DNA of 64,000 nt from Micropterix aruncella (Eukaryota > Arthropoda > Insecta > Lepidoptera > Micropterigidae): the NCBI GenBank assembly GCA_944548615.1, contig CALYMY010000045.1:186001-250000 (forward strand), written 5' to 3'. The notes below the pieces were generated by a model. The model saw nothing but the letters and a program-made list of their open reading frames with translations. It was not told the origin of the DNA and ran no database searches. Positions 50,597 through 63,682 of this stretch are shown here, piece by piece (within the stretch, counting starts at the first letter, position 1; each line of letters opens with the position of its first letter). The position numbers were made by a program, and so were the translations under genes.

Positions 50597-52039
50597 GACG
50601 AGGGAACTCCTCAACGGTCAACCGTAGAGACGTGAAATTTGGTATAGGCATTCCATTATGATGGCAATTACTAAGTTCCACCATGACATGGCTGCTGCAC
50701 CCAGGGTTGGCTCCCGACGAGGGAACTTCTCAACGGTCAACCGTAGAGACGTGAAATTTGGTATAGGCATTCCATTATGATGGCAATTACTAAGTTCCAC
50801 CATGACATGGCTGCTGCACCCAGGGTTGGCTCCCGACGAGGGAACTCCTCAACGGTCAACCGTAGAGACGTGAAATTTGGTATAGGCATTCCATTATGAT
50901 GGCAATTACTAAGTTCCACCATGACATGGCTGCTGCACCCAGGGTTGGCTCCCGACGAGGGAACTCCTCAACGGTCAACCGTAGAGACGTGAAATTTGGT
51001 ATAGGCATTCCATTATGATGGCAATTACTAAGTTCCACCATGACATGGCTGCTGCACCCAGGGTTGGCTCCCGACGAGGGAACTCCTCAACGGTCAACCG
51101 TAGAGACGTGAAATTTGGTATAGGCATTCCATTATGACGGCAATTTCTAAGTTCCACCATGACATCGCTGCTGCACCCAGGGTTGGCTCCCGACGAGGGA
51201 ACTCCTCAACGGTCAACCGTAGAGACGTGAAATTTGGTATAGGCATTCCATTATGATGGCAATTACTAAGTTCCACCATGACATGGCTGCTGCACCCAGG
51301 GTTGGCTCCCGACGAGGGAACTCCTCAACGGTCAACCGTAGAGACGTGAAATTTGGTATAGGCATTCCATTATGATGGCAATTACTAAGTTCCACCATGA
51401 CATGGCTGCTGCACCCAGGGTTGGCTCCCGACGAGGGAACTCCTCAACGGTCAACCGTAGAGACGTGAAATTTGGTATAGGCATTCCATTATGATGGCAA
51501 TTACTAAGTTCCACCATGACATGGCTGCTGCACCCAGGGTTGGCTCCCGACGAGGGAACTCCTCAACGGTCAACCGTAGAGACGTGAAATTTGGTATAGG
51601 CATTCCATTATGATGGCAATTACTAAGTTCCACCATGACATGGCTGCTGCACCCAGGGTTGGCTCCCGACGAGGGAACTCCTCAACGGTCAACCGTAGAG
51701 ACGTGAAATTTGGTATAGGCATTCCATTATGACGGCAATTTCTAAGTTCCACCATGACATCGCTGCTGCACCCAGGGTTGGCTCCCGACGAGGGAACTCC
51801 TCAACGGTCAACCGTAGAGACGTGAAATTTGGTATAGGCATTCCATTATGATGGCAATTACTAAGTTCCACCATGACATGGCTGCTGCACCCAGGGTTGG
51901 CTCCCGACGAGGGAACTCCTCAACGGTCAACCGTAGAGACGTGAAATTTGGTATAGGCATTCCATTATGATGGCAATTACTAAGTTCCACCATGACATGG
52001 CTGCTGCACCCAGGGTTGGCTCCCGACGAGGGAACTCCT
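50597..52039 (+). repeat. 119 bp satellite array, unit 12 (12 copies)
   Basis: Standard 12-copy order with 15 bp partial. Confidence 0.95.
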
Positions 52040-53908
52040 GAACATAGAAATTGTTATGAATAAATGTCATTTTTCGAAAAAGACCGTGATAGAGTAAATA
52101 AAACGCGTTACGGTGTTTGGGCATAACGAAGGCCTTTGAAATCTCTACGAAATGGCATTTTCGAAATTTTGACATTTTGAAATTTTTTATATAAACTTTC
52201 ATTTTGAACATAGAAATTGTTATGAAAAAATCACATTTTTCACAAAAGAACGAGATAGAGTAAACCTACCGCGTTGCGGTCTTTGGCGAGATCGACACCC
52301 CGCTTAAGCTCTACAAAATGGCATTTTTGAAATTTTGACTTTTTGAAAAATTTTATATAAAATTTCATTTTAAACATAGAAATTATTATGAAAAAATCAT
52401 ATTTTTCGAAAAAGATCGTGATAGAGTAAACCTATAGGGTTACGGCGTTCGGACAGAACGACGGCCTTGGTAATCTCTACAAAATGGCATTTTCGAAATT
52501 TTGACATTTTGAAAAATTTTATATAAAATTTCATTTTAAACATAGAAATTGTTATGAAAAAATCACATTTTTCGAAAAAGATCGTGATAGAGTAAACCTA
52601 TAGGGTTACGGCGTTCGGACAGAACGACGGCCTTGGTAATCTCTACAAAATGGCATTTTCGAAATTTTGACATTTTGAAATTTTTTATATAAACTTTCAT
52701 TTTGAACATAGAAATTGTTATGAAAAAATCACATTTTTCGAAATAAATCGAGATAGAGTAAACCTACCGCGTTGCGGTCTTTGGCGAGATCGACACCCCG
52801 CTTAAGCTCTACAAAATGGCATTTTTGAAATTTTGACATTTTGAAAAATTTTATATAAAATTTCATTTTAAACATAGAAATTATAATGAAAAAATCACAT
52901 TTTTCGAAAAAGATCGTGATAGAGTAAACCTATAGCGTTACGGCGTTCGGACAGAACCACGGCCTTGGTAATCTCTACGAAATGGCATTTTCGAAATTTT
53001 GACATTTTGAAATTTTTTATATAAACTTTCATTTTGAACATAGAAATTGTTATGAATAAATGACATTTTTCGAAAAAGACCGTGATAGAGTAAACCTACC
53101 GCGTTGCGGTCTTTGGCTAGATCGACACCCCGCTTAAGCTCTACAAAATGGCATTTTTGAAATTTTGACATTTTGAAAAATTTTATATAAAATTTCATTT
53201 TAAACATAGAAATTATTATGAAAAAATCACATTTTTCGAAAAAGATCGTGATAGAGTAAACCTATAGCGTTACGGCGTTCGGACAGAACGACGGCCTTGG
53301 TAATCTCTACAAAATGGCATTTTCGAAATTTTGACATTTTGAAAAATTTTATATAAAATTTCATTTTAAACATAGAAATTGTTATGAAAAAATCACATTT
53401 TTCGAAAAAGATCGTGATAGAGTAAACCTATAGCGTTACGGCGTTCGGACAGAACGACGACCTTGGTAATCTCTACAAAATGGCATTTTCGAAATTTTGA
53501 CATTTTGAAAAATTTTATATAAACTTTCATTTTGAACATAGAAATTGTTATGAAAAAATCACATTTTTCGAAATAAATCGAGATAGAGTAAACCTACCGC
53601 GTTGCGGTCTTTGGCGAGATCGACACCCCGCTTAAGCTCTACAAAATGGCATTTTTGAAATTTTGATATTTTGAAAATTTTTATATAAACTTTCATTTTG
53701 AACTTGGAAATTATTATGAAAAAATCACATTTTTCGAAATAAATCGAGATAGAGTAAACCTAACGCGTTACGGTGTTCGGACAGAACGAAGGCCTTTGAA
53801 ATCTCTACGAAATGGCATTTTCGAAATTTTGACATTTTGAATTTTTTTATATAAACTTTCATTTTGAACATAGAAATTGTTATGAAAAAATCACATTTTT
53901 CGAAATAA
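52040..53908 (+). repeat. 166 bp satellite array, unit 12 (11 copies)
   Basis: Standard 11-mer, without the TGTCATTT marker. Confidence 0.95.
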
Positions 53909-54626
53909 ATTGGCTTCCGACGTTTGAGGGCTATTGCGCTAAAAGGCATCAATAGTCCTACCTGTTTATTATTATCTAATAGAGTTTTGCTTTGCGCATC
54001 TAACGCTTCTTTTAATTTTCAAATCTGAGTAATATTAACGGAATTATAGACGATTTAATATCTGTATAGGTATATTGATTTATCGATTTAACGGTTTTGT
54101 TTCCATAGTAACGAGCTCAGGCGGTGGCCCGACTCGCAATAGAATATTTATCGATTTAACGATTTCTGTTTCTATGGTAACTTCAGCCCTCGTCATACTT
54201 GCGAAAGTTTATTTATCGATTTTACGATGTTTGTTTTCAATAGTAGCGATCCGAGCCAAGGGAGTTTTAGTATTTTTCCCGCGGCTTCGTTTAATAAATT
54301 AAATATTATATTCTTTATTTTATCATATACACACAAGCGAGGTGTCAAAAGATAGGGTTTTAGAACGCTTTTCATTTCATTGCTTCTGCTTTTTATCTCG
54401 TCTTCTTCTTCTTCTTTAATTACTTTTCAATACTATTTAATCTGTGCTTTTTCATTTTCATTTTCAGTGCCTTTGATCAACGAGAAGAGACAATATGGAG
54501 ACCACAGAAATAGAAGTGCCGTTTCGGAATTTCGAAGAAATACCGGAAAGAGCCAGAGATATTGCCCGCGAGGCGTTAAACAAATTAAAAGGAGTAAACA
54601 ACCTACGGAAAGAGGTACGTGACAAG
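53909..54626 (+). repeat. Macrosatellite linker plus exon, unit 13
   Basis: X-box-like palindromes lie at 54099-54112 and 54168-54181. It has a private C to A change at 53960 (AGTCCTACCTG). Confidence 0.95.
54468..54614 (+). CDS. Candidate coding exon, unit 13 (E30K variant)
   Basis: ATG at 54495, donor GT at 54615, unspliced stop at 54665. A single G to A at 54582 changes codon 30 of the ATG frame from Glu to Lys, or Arg to Gln in the alternative frame. It is the only amino-acid change among the intact copies, and both frames stay open. Confidence 0.45.
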
Positions 54627-56069
54627 GACGAGGGAACTCCTCAACGGTCAACCGTAGAGACGTGAAATTTGGTATAGGCATTCCATTATGATGGCAATTA
54701 CTAAGTTCCACCATGACATGGCTGCTGCACCCAGGGTTGGCTCCCGACGAGGGAACTTCTCAACGGTCAACCGTAGAGACGTGAAATTTGGTATAGGCAT
54801 TCCATTATGATGGCAATTACTAAGTTCCACCATGACATGGCTGCTGCACCCAGGGTTGGCTCCCGACGAGGGAACTCCTCAACGGTCAACCGTAGAGACG
54901 TGAAATTTGGTATAGGCATTCCATTATGATGGCAATTACTAAGTTCCACCATGACATGGCTGCTGCACCCAGGGTTGGCTCCCGACGAGGGAACTCCTCA
55001 ACGGTCAACCGTAGAGACGTGAAATTTGGTATAGGCATTCCATTATGATGGCAATTACTAAGTTCCACCATGACATGGCTGCTGCACCCAGGGTTGGCTC
55101 CCGACGAGGGAACTCCTCAACGGTCAACCGTAGAGACGTGAAATTTGGTATAGGCATTCCATTATGACGGCAATTTCTAAGTTCCACCATGACATCGCTG
55201 CTGCACCCAGGGTTGGCTCCCGACGAGGGAACTCCTCAACGGTCAACCGTAGAGACGTGAAATTTGGTATAGGCATTCCATTATGATGGCAATTACTAAG
55301 TTCCACCATGACATGGCTGCTGCACCCAGGGTTGGCTCCCGACGAGGGAACTCCTCAACGGTCAACCGTAGAGACGTGAAATTTGGTATAGGCATTCCAT
55401 TATGATGGCAATTACTAAGTTCCACCATGACATGGCTGCTGCACCCAGGGTTGGCTCCCGACGAGGGAACTCCTCAACGGTCAACCGTAGAGACGTGAAA
55501 TTTGGTATAGGCATTCCATTATGATGGCAATTACTAAGTTCCACCATGACATGGCTGCTGCACCCAGGGTTGGCTCCCGACGAGGGAACTCCTCAACGGT
55601 CAACCGTAGAGACGTGAAATTTGGTATAGGCATTCCATTATGATGGCAATTACTAAGTTCCACCATGACATGGCTGCTGCACCCAGGGTTGGCTCCCGAC
55701 GAGGGAACTCCTCAACGGTCAACCGTAGAGACGTGAAATTTGGTATAGGCATTCCATTATGACGGCAATTTCTAAGTTCCACCATGACATCGCTGCTGCA
55801 CCCAGGGTTGGCTCCCGACGAGGGAACTCCTCAACGGTCAACCGTAGAGACGTGAAATTTGGTATAGGCATTCCATTATGATGGCAATTACTAAGTTCCA
55901 CCATGACATGGCTGCTGCACCCAGGGTTGGCTCCCGACGAGGGAACTCCTCAACGGTCAACCGTAGAGACGTGAAATTTGGTATAGGCATTCCATTATGA
56001 TGGCAATTACTAAGTTCCACCATGACATGGCTGCTGCACCCAGGGTTGGCTCCCGACGAGGGAACTCCT
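54627..56069 (+). repeat. 119 bp satellite array, unit 13 (12 copies)
   Basis: Standard 12-copy order with 15 bp partial. Confidence 0.95.
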
Positions 56070-57938
56070 GAACATAGAAATTGTTATGAATAAATGTCAT
56101 TTTTCGAAAAAGACCGTGATAGAGTAAATAAAACGCGTTACGGTGTTTGGGCATAACGAAGGCCTTTGAAATCTCTACGAAATGGCATTTTCGAAATTTT
56201 GACATTTTGAAATTTTTTATATAAACTTTCATTTTGAACATAGAAATTGTTATGAAAAAATCACATTTTTCACAAAAGAACGAGATAGAGTAAACCTACC
56301 GCGTTGCGGTCTTTGGCGAGATCGACACCCCGTTTAAGCTCTACAAAATGGCATTTTTGAAATTTTGACTTTTTGAAAAATTTTATATAAAATTTCATTT
56401 TAAACATAGAAATTATTATGAAAAAATCATATTTTTCGAAAAAGATCGTGATAGAGTAAACCTATAGGGTTACGGCGTTCGGACAGAACGACGGCCTTGG
56501 TAATCTCTACAAAATGGCATTTTCGAAATTTTGACATTTTGAAAAATTTTATATAAAATTTCATTTTAAACATAGAAATTGTTATGAAAAAATCACATTT
56601 TTCGAAAAAGATCGTGATAGAGTAAACCTATAGGGTTACGGCGTTCGGACAGAACGACGGCCTTGGTAATCTCTACAAAATGGCATTTTCGAAATTTTGA
56701 CATTTTGAAATTTTTTATATAAACTTTCATTTTGAACATAGAAATTGTTATGAAAAAATCACATTTTTCGAAATAAATCGAGATAGAGTAAACCTACCGC
56801 GTTGCGGTCTTTGGCGAGATCGACACCCCGCTTAAGCTCTACAAAATGGCATTTTTGAAATTTTGACATTTTGAAAAATTTTATATAAAATTTCATTTTA
56901 AACATAGAAATTATAATGAAAAAATCACATTTTTCGAAAAAGATCGTGATAGAGTAAACCTATAGCGTTACGGCGTTCGGACAGAACCACGGCCTTGGTA
57001 ATCTCTACGAAATGGCATTTTCGAAATTTTGACATTTTGAAATTTTTTATATAAACTTTCATTTTGAACATAGAAATTGTTATGAATAAATGACATTTTT
57101 CGAAAAAGACCGTGATAGAGTAAACCTACCGCGTTGCGGTCTTTGGCTAGATCGACACCCCGCTTAAGCTCTACAAAATGGCATTTTTGAAATTTTGACA
57201 TTTTGAAAAATTTTATATAAAATTTCATTTTAAACATAGAAATTATTATGAAAAAATCACATTTTTCGAAAAAGATCGTGATAGAGTAAACCTATAGCGT
57301 TACGGCGTTCGGACAGAACGACGACCTTGGTAATCTCTACAAAATGGCATTTTCGAAATTTTGACATTTTGAAAAATTTTATATAAAATTTCATTTTAAA
57401 CATAGAAATTGTTATGAAAAAATCACATTTTTCGAAAAAGATCGTGATAGAGTAAACCTATAGCGTTACGGCGTTCGGACAGAACGACGACCTTGGTAAT
57501 CTCTACAAAATGGCATTTTCGAAATTTTGACATTTTGAAAAATTTTATATAAACTTTCATTTTGAACATAGAAATTGTTATGAAAAAATCACATTTTTCG
57601 AAATAAATCGAGATAGAGTAAACCTACCGCGTTGCGGTCTTTGGCGAGATCGACACCCCGCTTAAGCTCTACAAAATGGCATTTTTGAAATTTTGATATT
57701 TTGAAAATTTTTATATAAACTTTCATTTTGAACTTGGAAATTATTATGAAAAAATCACATTTTTCGAAATAAATCGAGATAGAGTAAACCTAACGCGTTA
57801 CGGTGTTCGGACAGAACGAAGGCCTTTGAAATCTCTACGAAATGGCATTTTCGAAATTTTGACATTTTGAATTTTTTTATATAAACTTTCATTTTGAACA
57901 TAGAAATTGTTATGAAAAAATCACATTTTTCGAAATAA
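56070..57938 (+). repeat. 166 bp satellite array, unit 13 (11 copies)
   Basis: Standard 11-mer. It has a private CCCCGTTTAAGC change near 56333 and CGACGACC in both late TATAGCG monomers. Confidence 0.95.
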
Positions 57939-58656
57939 ATTGGCTTCCGACGTTTGAGGGCTATTGCGCTAAAAGGCATCAATAGTCCTCCCTGTTTATT
58001 ATTATCTAATAGAGTTTTGCTTTGCGCATCTAACGCTTCTTTTAATTTTCAAATCTGAGTAATATTAACGGAATTATAGACGATTTAATATCTGTATAGG
58101 TATATTGATTTATCGATTTAACGGTTTTGTTTCCATAGTAACGAGCTCAGGCGGTGGCCCGACTCGCAATAGAATATTTATCGATTTAACGATTTCTGTT
58201 TCTATGGTAACTTCAGCCCTCGTCATACTTGCGAAAGTTTATTTATCGATTTTACGATGTTTGTTTTCAATAGTAGCGATCCGAGCCAAGGGAGTTTTAG
58301 TATTTTTCCCGCGGCTTCGTTTAATAAATTAAATATTATATTCTTTATTTTATCATATACACACAAGCGAGGTGTCAAAAGATAGGGTTTTAGAACGCTT
58401 TTCATTTCATTGCTTCTGCTTTTTATCTCGTCTTCTTCTTCTTCTTTAATTACTTTTCAATACTATTTAATCTGTGCTTTTTCATTTTCATTTTCAGTGC
58501 CTTTGATCAACGAGAAGAGACAATATGGAGACCACAGAAATAGAAGTGCCGTTTCGGAATTTCGAAGAAATACCGGAAAGAGCCAGAGATATTGCCCGCG
58601 AGGCGTTAAACGAATTAAAAGGAGTAAACAACCTACGGAAAGAGGTACGTGACAAG
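57939..58656 (+). repeat. Macrosatellite linker plus exon, unit 14
   Basis: X-box-like palindromes lie at 58129-58142 and 58198-58211. Confidence 0.95.
58498..58644 (+). CDS. Candidate coding exon, unit 14
   Basis: Intact copy: ATG at 58525, donor GT at 58645, unspliced stop at 58695. Confidence 0.45.
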
Positions 58657-60099
58657 GACGAGGGAACTCCTCAACGGTCAACCGTAGAGACGTGAAATTT
58701 GGTATAGGCATTCCATTATGATGGCAATTACTAAGTTCCACCATGACATGGCTGCTGCACCCAGGGTTGGCTCCCGACGAGGGAACTTCTCAACGGTCAA
58801 CCGTAGAGACGTGAAATTTGGTATAGGCATTCCATTATGATGGCAATTACTAAGTTCCACCATGACATGGCTGCTGCACCCAGGGTTGGCTCCCGACGAG
58901 GGAACTCCTCAACGGTCAACCGTAGAGACGTGAAATTTGGTATAGGCATTCCATTATGATGGCAATTACTAAGTTCCACCATGACATGGCTGCTGCACCC
59001 AGGGTTGGCTCCCGACGAGGGAACTCCTCAACGGTCAACCGTAGAGACGTGAAATTTGGTATAGGCATTCCATTATGATGGCAATTACTAAGTTCCACCA
59101 TGACATGGCTGCTGCACCCAGGGTTGGCTCCCGACGAGGGAACTCCTCAACGGTCAACCGTAGAGACGTGAAATTTGGTATAGGCATTCCATTATGACGG
59201 CAATTTCTAAGTTCCACCATGACATCGCTGCTGCACCCAGGGTTGGCTCCCGACGAGGGAACTCCTCAACGGTCAACCGTAGAGACGTGAAATTTGGTAT
59301 AGGCATTCCATTATGATGGCAATTACTAAGTTCCACCATGACATGGCTGCTGCACCCAGGGTTGGCTCCCGACGAGGGAACTCCTCAACGGTCAACCGTA
59401 GAGACGTGAAATTTGGTATAGGCATTCCATTATGATGGCAATTACTAAGTTCCACCATGACATGGCTGCTGCACCCAGGGTTGGCTCCCGACGAGGGAAC
59501 TCCTCAACGGTCAACCGTAGAGACGTGAAATTTGGTATAGGCATTCCATTATGATGGCAATTACTAAGTTCCACCATGACATGGCTGCTGCACCCAGGGT
59601 TGGCTCCCGACGAGGGAACTCCTCAACGGTCAACCGTAGAGACGTGAAATTTGGTATAGGCATTCCATTATGATGGCAATTACTAAGTTCCACCATGACA
59701 TGGCTGCTGCACCCAGGGTTGGCTCCCGACGAGGGAACTCCTCAACGGTCAACCGTAGAGACGTGAAATTTGGTATAGGCATTCCATTATGACGGCAATT
59801 TCTAAGTTCCACCATGACATCGCTGCTGCACCCAGGGTTGGCTCCCGACGAGGGAACTCCTCAACGGTCAACCGTAGAGACGTGAAATTTGGTATAGGCA
59901 TTCCATTATGATGGCAATTACTAAGTTCCACCATGACATGGCTGCTGCACCCAGGGTTGGCTCCCGACGAGGGAACTCCTCAACGGTCAACCGTAGAGAC
60001 GTGAAATTTGGTATAGGCATTCCATTATGATGGCAATTACTAAGTTCCACCATGACATGGCTGCTGCACCCAGGGTTGGCTCCCGACGAGGGAACTCCT
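58657..60099 (+). repeat. 119 bp satellite array, unit 14 (12 copies)
   Basis: Standard 12-copy order with 15 bp partial. Confidence 0.95.
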
Positions 60100-62964
60100 G
60101 AACATAGAAATTGTTATGAATAAATGTCATTTTTCGAAAAAGACCGTGATAGAGTAAATAAAACGCGTTACGGTGTTTGGGCATAACGAAGGCCTTTGAA
60201 ATCTCTACGAAATGGCATTTTCGAAATTTTGACATTTTGAAATTTTTTATATAAACTTTCATTTTGAACATAGAAATTGTTATGAAAAAATCACATTTTT
60301 CACAAAAGAACGAGATAGAGTAAACCTACCGCGTTGCGGTCTTTGGCGAGATCGACACCCCGCTTAAGCTCTACAAAATGGCATTTTTGAAATTTTGACA
60401 TTTTGAAAAATTTTATATAAAATTTCATTTTAAACATAGAAATTGTTATGAAAAAATCACATTTTTCGAAAAAGATCGTGATAGAGTAAACCTATAGGGT
60501 TACGGCGTTCGGACAGAACGACGGCCTTGGTAATCTCTACAAAATGGCATTTTCGAAATTTTGACATTTTGAAATTTTTTATATAAACTTTCATTTTGAA
60601 CATAGAAATTGTTATGAAAAAATCACATTTTTCGAAATAAATCGAGATAGAGTAAACCTACCGCGTTGCGGTCTTTGGCGAGATCGACACCCCGCTTAAG
60701 CTCTACAAAATGGCATTTTTGAAATTTTGACATTTTGAAAAATTTTATATAAAATTTCATTTTAAACATAGAAATTATAATGAAAAAATCACATTTTTCG
60801 AAAAAGATCGTGATAGAGTAAACCTATAGCGTTACGGCGTTCGGACAGAACCACGGCCTTGGTAATCTCTACGAAATGGCATTTTCGAAATTTTGACATT
60901 TTGAAATTTTTTATATAAACTTTCATTTTGAACATAGAAATTGTTATGAATAAATGACATTTTTCGAAAAAGACCGTGATAGAGTAAACCTACCGCGTTG
61001 CGGTCTTTGGCTAGATCGACACCCCGCTTAAGCTCTACAAAATGGCATTTTTGAAATTTTGACATTTTGAAAAATTTTATATAAAATTTCATTTTAAACA
61101 TAGAAATTGTTATGAAAAAATCACATTTTTCGAAAAAGATCGTGATAGAGTAAACCTATAGGGTTACGGCGTTCGGACAGAACGACGGCCTTGGTAATCT
61201 CTACAAAATGGCATTTTCGAAATTTTGACATTTTGAAAAATTTTATATAAAATTTCATTTTAAACATAGAAATTGTTATGAAAAAATCACATTTTTCGAA
61301 AAAGATCGTGATAGAGTAAACCTATAGGGTTACGGCGTTCGGACAGAACGACGGCCTTGGTAATCTCTACAAAATGGCATTTTCGAAATTTTGACATTTT
61401 GAAATTTTTTATATAAACTTTCATTTTGAACATAGAAATTGTTATGAAAAAATCACATTTTTCGAAATAAATCGAGATAGAGTAAACCTACCGCGTTGCG
61501 GTCTTTGGCGAGATCGACACCCCGCTTAAGCTCTACAAAATGGCATTTTTGAAATTTTGACATTTTGAAAAATTTTATATAAAATTTCATTTTAAACATA
61601 GAAATTATAATGAAAAAATCACATTTTTCGAAAAAGATCGTGATAGAGTAAACCTATAGCGTTACGGCGTTCGGACAGAACCACGGCCTTGGTAATCTCT
61701 ACGAAATGGCATTTTCGAAATTTTGACATTTTGAAATTTTTTATATAAACTTTCATTTTGAACATAGAAATTGTTATGAATAAATGACATTTTTCGAAAA
61801 AGACCGTGATAGAGTAAACCTACCGCGTTGCGGTCTTTGGCTAGATCGACACCCCGCTTAAGCTCTACAAAATGGCATTTTTGAAATTTTGACATTTTGA
61901 AAAATTTTATATAAAATTTCATTTTAAACATAGAAATTATTATGAAAAAATCACATTTTTCGAAAAAGATCGTGATAGAGTAAACCTATAGCGTTACGGC
62001 GTTCGGACAGAACGACGGCCTTGGTAATCTCTACAAAATGGCATTTTCGAAATTTTGACATTTTGAAATTTTTTATATAAACTTTCATTTTGAACATAGA
62101 AATTGTTATGAATAAATGACATTTTTCGAAAAAGACCGTGATAGAGTAAACCTACCGCGTTGCGGTCTTTGGCTAGATCGACACCCCGCTTAAGCTCTAC
62201 AAAATGGCATTTTTGAAATTTTGACATTTTGAAAAATTTTATATAAAATTTCATTTTAAACATAGAAATTATTATGAAAAAATCACATTTTTCGAAAAAG
62301 ATCGTGATAGAGTAAACCTATAGCGTTACGGCGTTCGGACAGAACGACGGCCTTGGTAATCTCTACAAAATGGCATTTTCGAAATTTTGACATTTTGAAA
62401 AATTTTATATAAAATTTCATTTTAAACATAGAAATTGTTATGAAAAAATCACATTTTTCGAAAAAGATCGTGATAGAGTAAACCTATAGCGTTACGGCGT
62501 TCGGACAGAACGACGACCTTGGTAATCTCTACAAAATGGCATTTTCGAAATTTTGACATTTTGAAAAATTTTATATAAACTTTCATTTTGAACATAGAAA
62601 TTGTTATGAAAAAATCACATTTTTCGAAATAAATCGAGATAGAGTAAACCTACCGCGTTGCGGTCTTTGGCGAGATCGACACCCCGCTTAAGCTCTACAA
62701 AATGGCATTTTTGAAATTTTGATATTTTGAAAATTTTTATATAAACTTTCATTTTGAACTTGGAAATTATTATGAAAAAATCACATTTTTCGAAATAAAT
62801 CGAGATAGAGTAAACCTAACGCGTTACGGTGTTCGGACAGAACGAAGGCCTTTGAAATCTCTACGAAATGGCATTTTCGAAATTTTGACATTTTGAATTT
62901 TTTTATATAAACTTTCATTTTGAACATAGAAATTGTTATGAAAAAATCACATTTTTCGAAATAA
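60100..62964 (+). repeat. 166 bp satellite array, unit 14 (17 copies)
   Basis: Seventeen monomers plus partial, six more than standard. A block running GGG, GCGAG, CCACGG, GCTAG appears twice, and a further GCTAG monomer follows a TATAGCG one. This points to at least two out-of-register exchanges. Confidence 0.95.
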
Positions 62965-63682
62965 ATTGGCTTCCGACGTTTGAGGGCTATTGCGCTAAAA
63001 GGCATCAATAGTCCTCCCTGTTTATTATTATCTAATAGAGTTTTGCTTTGCGCATCTAACGCTTCTTTTAATTTTCAAATCTGAGTAATATTAACGGAAT
63101 TATAGACGATTTAATATCTGTATAGGTATATTGATTTATCGATTTAACGGTTTTGTTTCCATAGTAACGAGCTCAGGCGGTGGCCCGACTCGCAATAGAA
63201 TATTTATCGATTTAACGATTTCTGTTTCTATGGTAACTTCAGCCCTCGTCATACTTGCGAAAGTTTATTTATCGATTTTACGATGTTTGTTTTCAATAGT
63301 AGCGATCCGAGCCAAGGGAGTTTTAGTATTTTTCCCGCGGCTTCGTTTAATAAATTAAATATTATATTCTTTATTTTATCATATACACACAAGCGAGGTG
63401 TCAAAAGATAGGGTTTTAGAACGCTTTTCATTTCATTGCTTCTGCTTTTTATCTCGTCTTCTTCTTCTTCTTTAATTACTTTTCAATACTATTTAATCTG
63501 TGCTTTTTCATTTTCATTTTCAGTGCCTTTGATCAACGAGAAGAGACAATATGGAGACCACAGAAATAGAAGTGCCGTTTCGGAATTTCGAAGAAATACC
63601 GGAAAGAGCCAGAGATATTGCCCGCGAGGCGTTAAACGAATTAAAAGGAGTAAACAACCTACGGAAAGAGGTACGTGACAAG
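62965..63682 (+). repeat. Macrosatellite linker plus exon, unit 15
   Basis: X-box-like palindromes lie at 63155-63168 and 63224-63237. Confidence 0.95.
63524..63670 (+). CDS. Candidate coding exon, unit 15
   Basis: Intact copy: ATG at 63551, donor GT at 63671, unspliced stop at 63721. Confidence 0.45.

Noticed and set aside
6497..63008. Minus-strand ORFs of 75-103 residues in the 166 bp arrays (starting MFKMKVYIK, MFKMKFYIK or MMPFSAIALKR)
   Set aside because: They are low-complexity Lys/Phe-rich translations of the AT-rich satellite that change whenever monomer order changes. There is no sign of selection.
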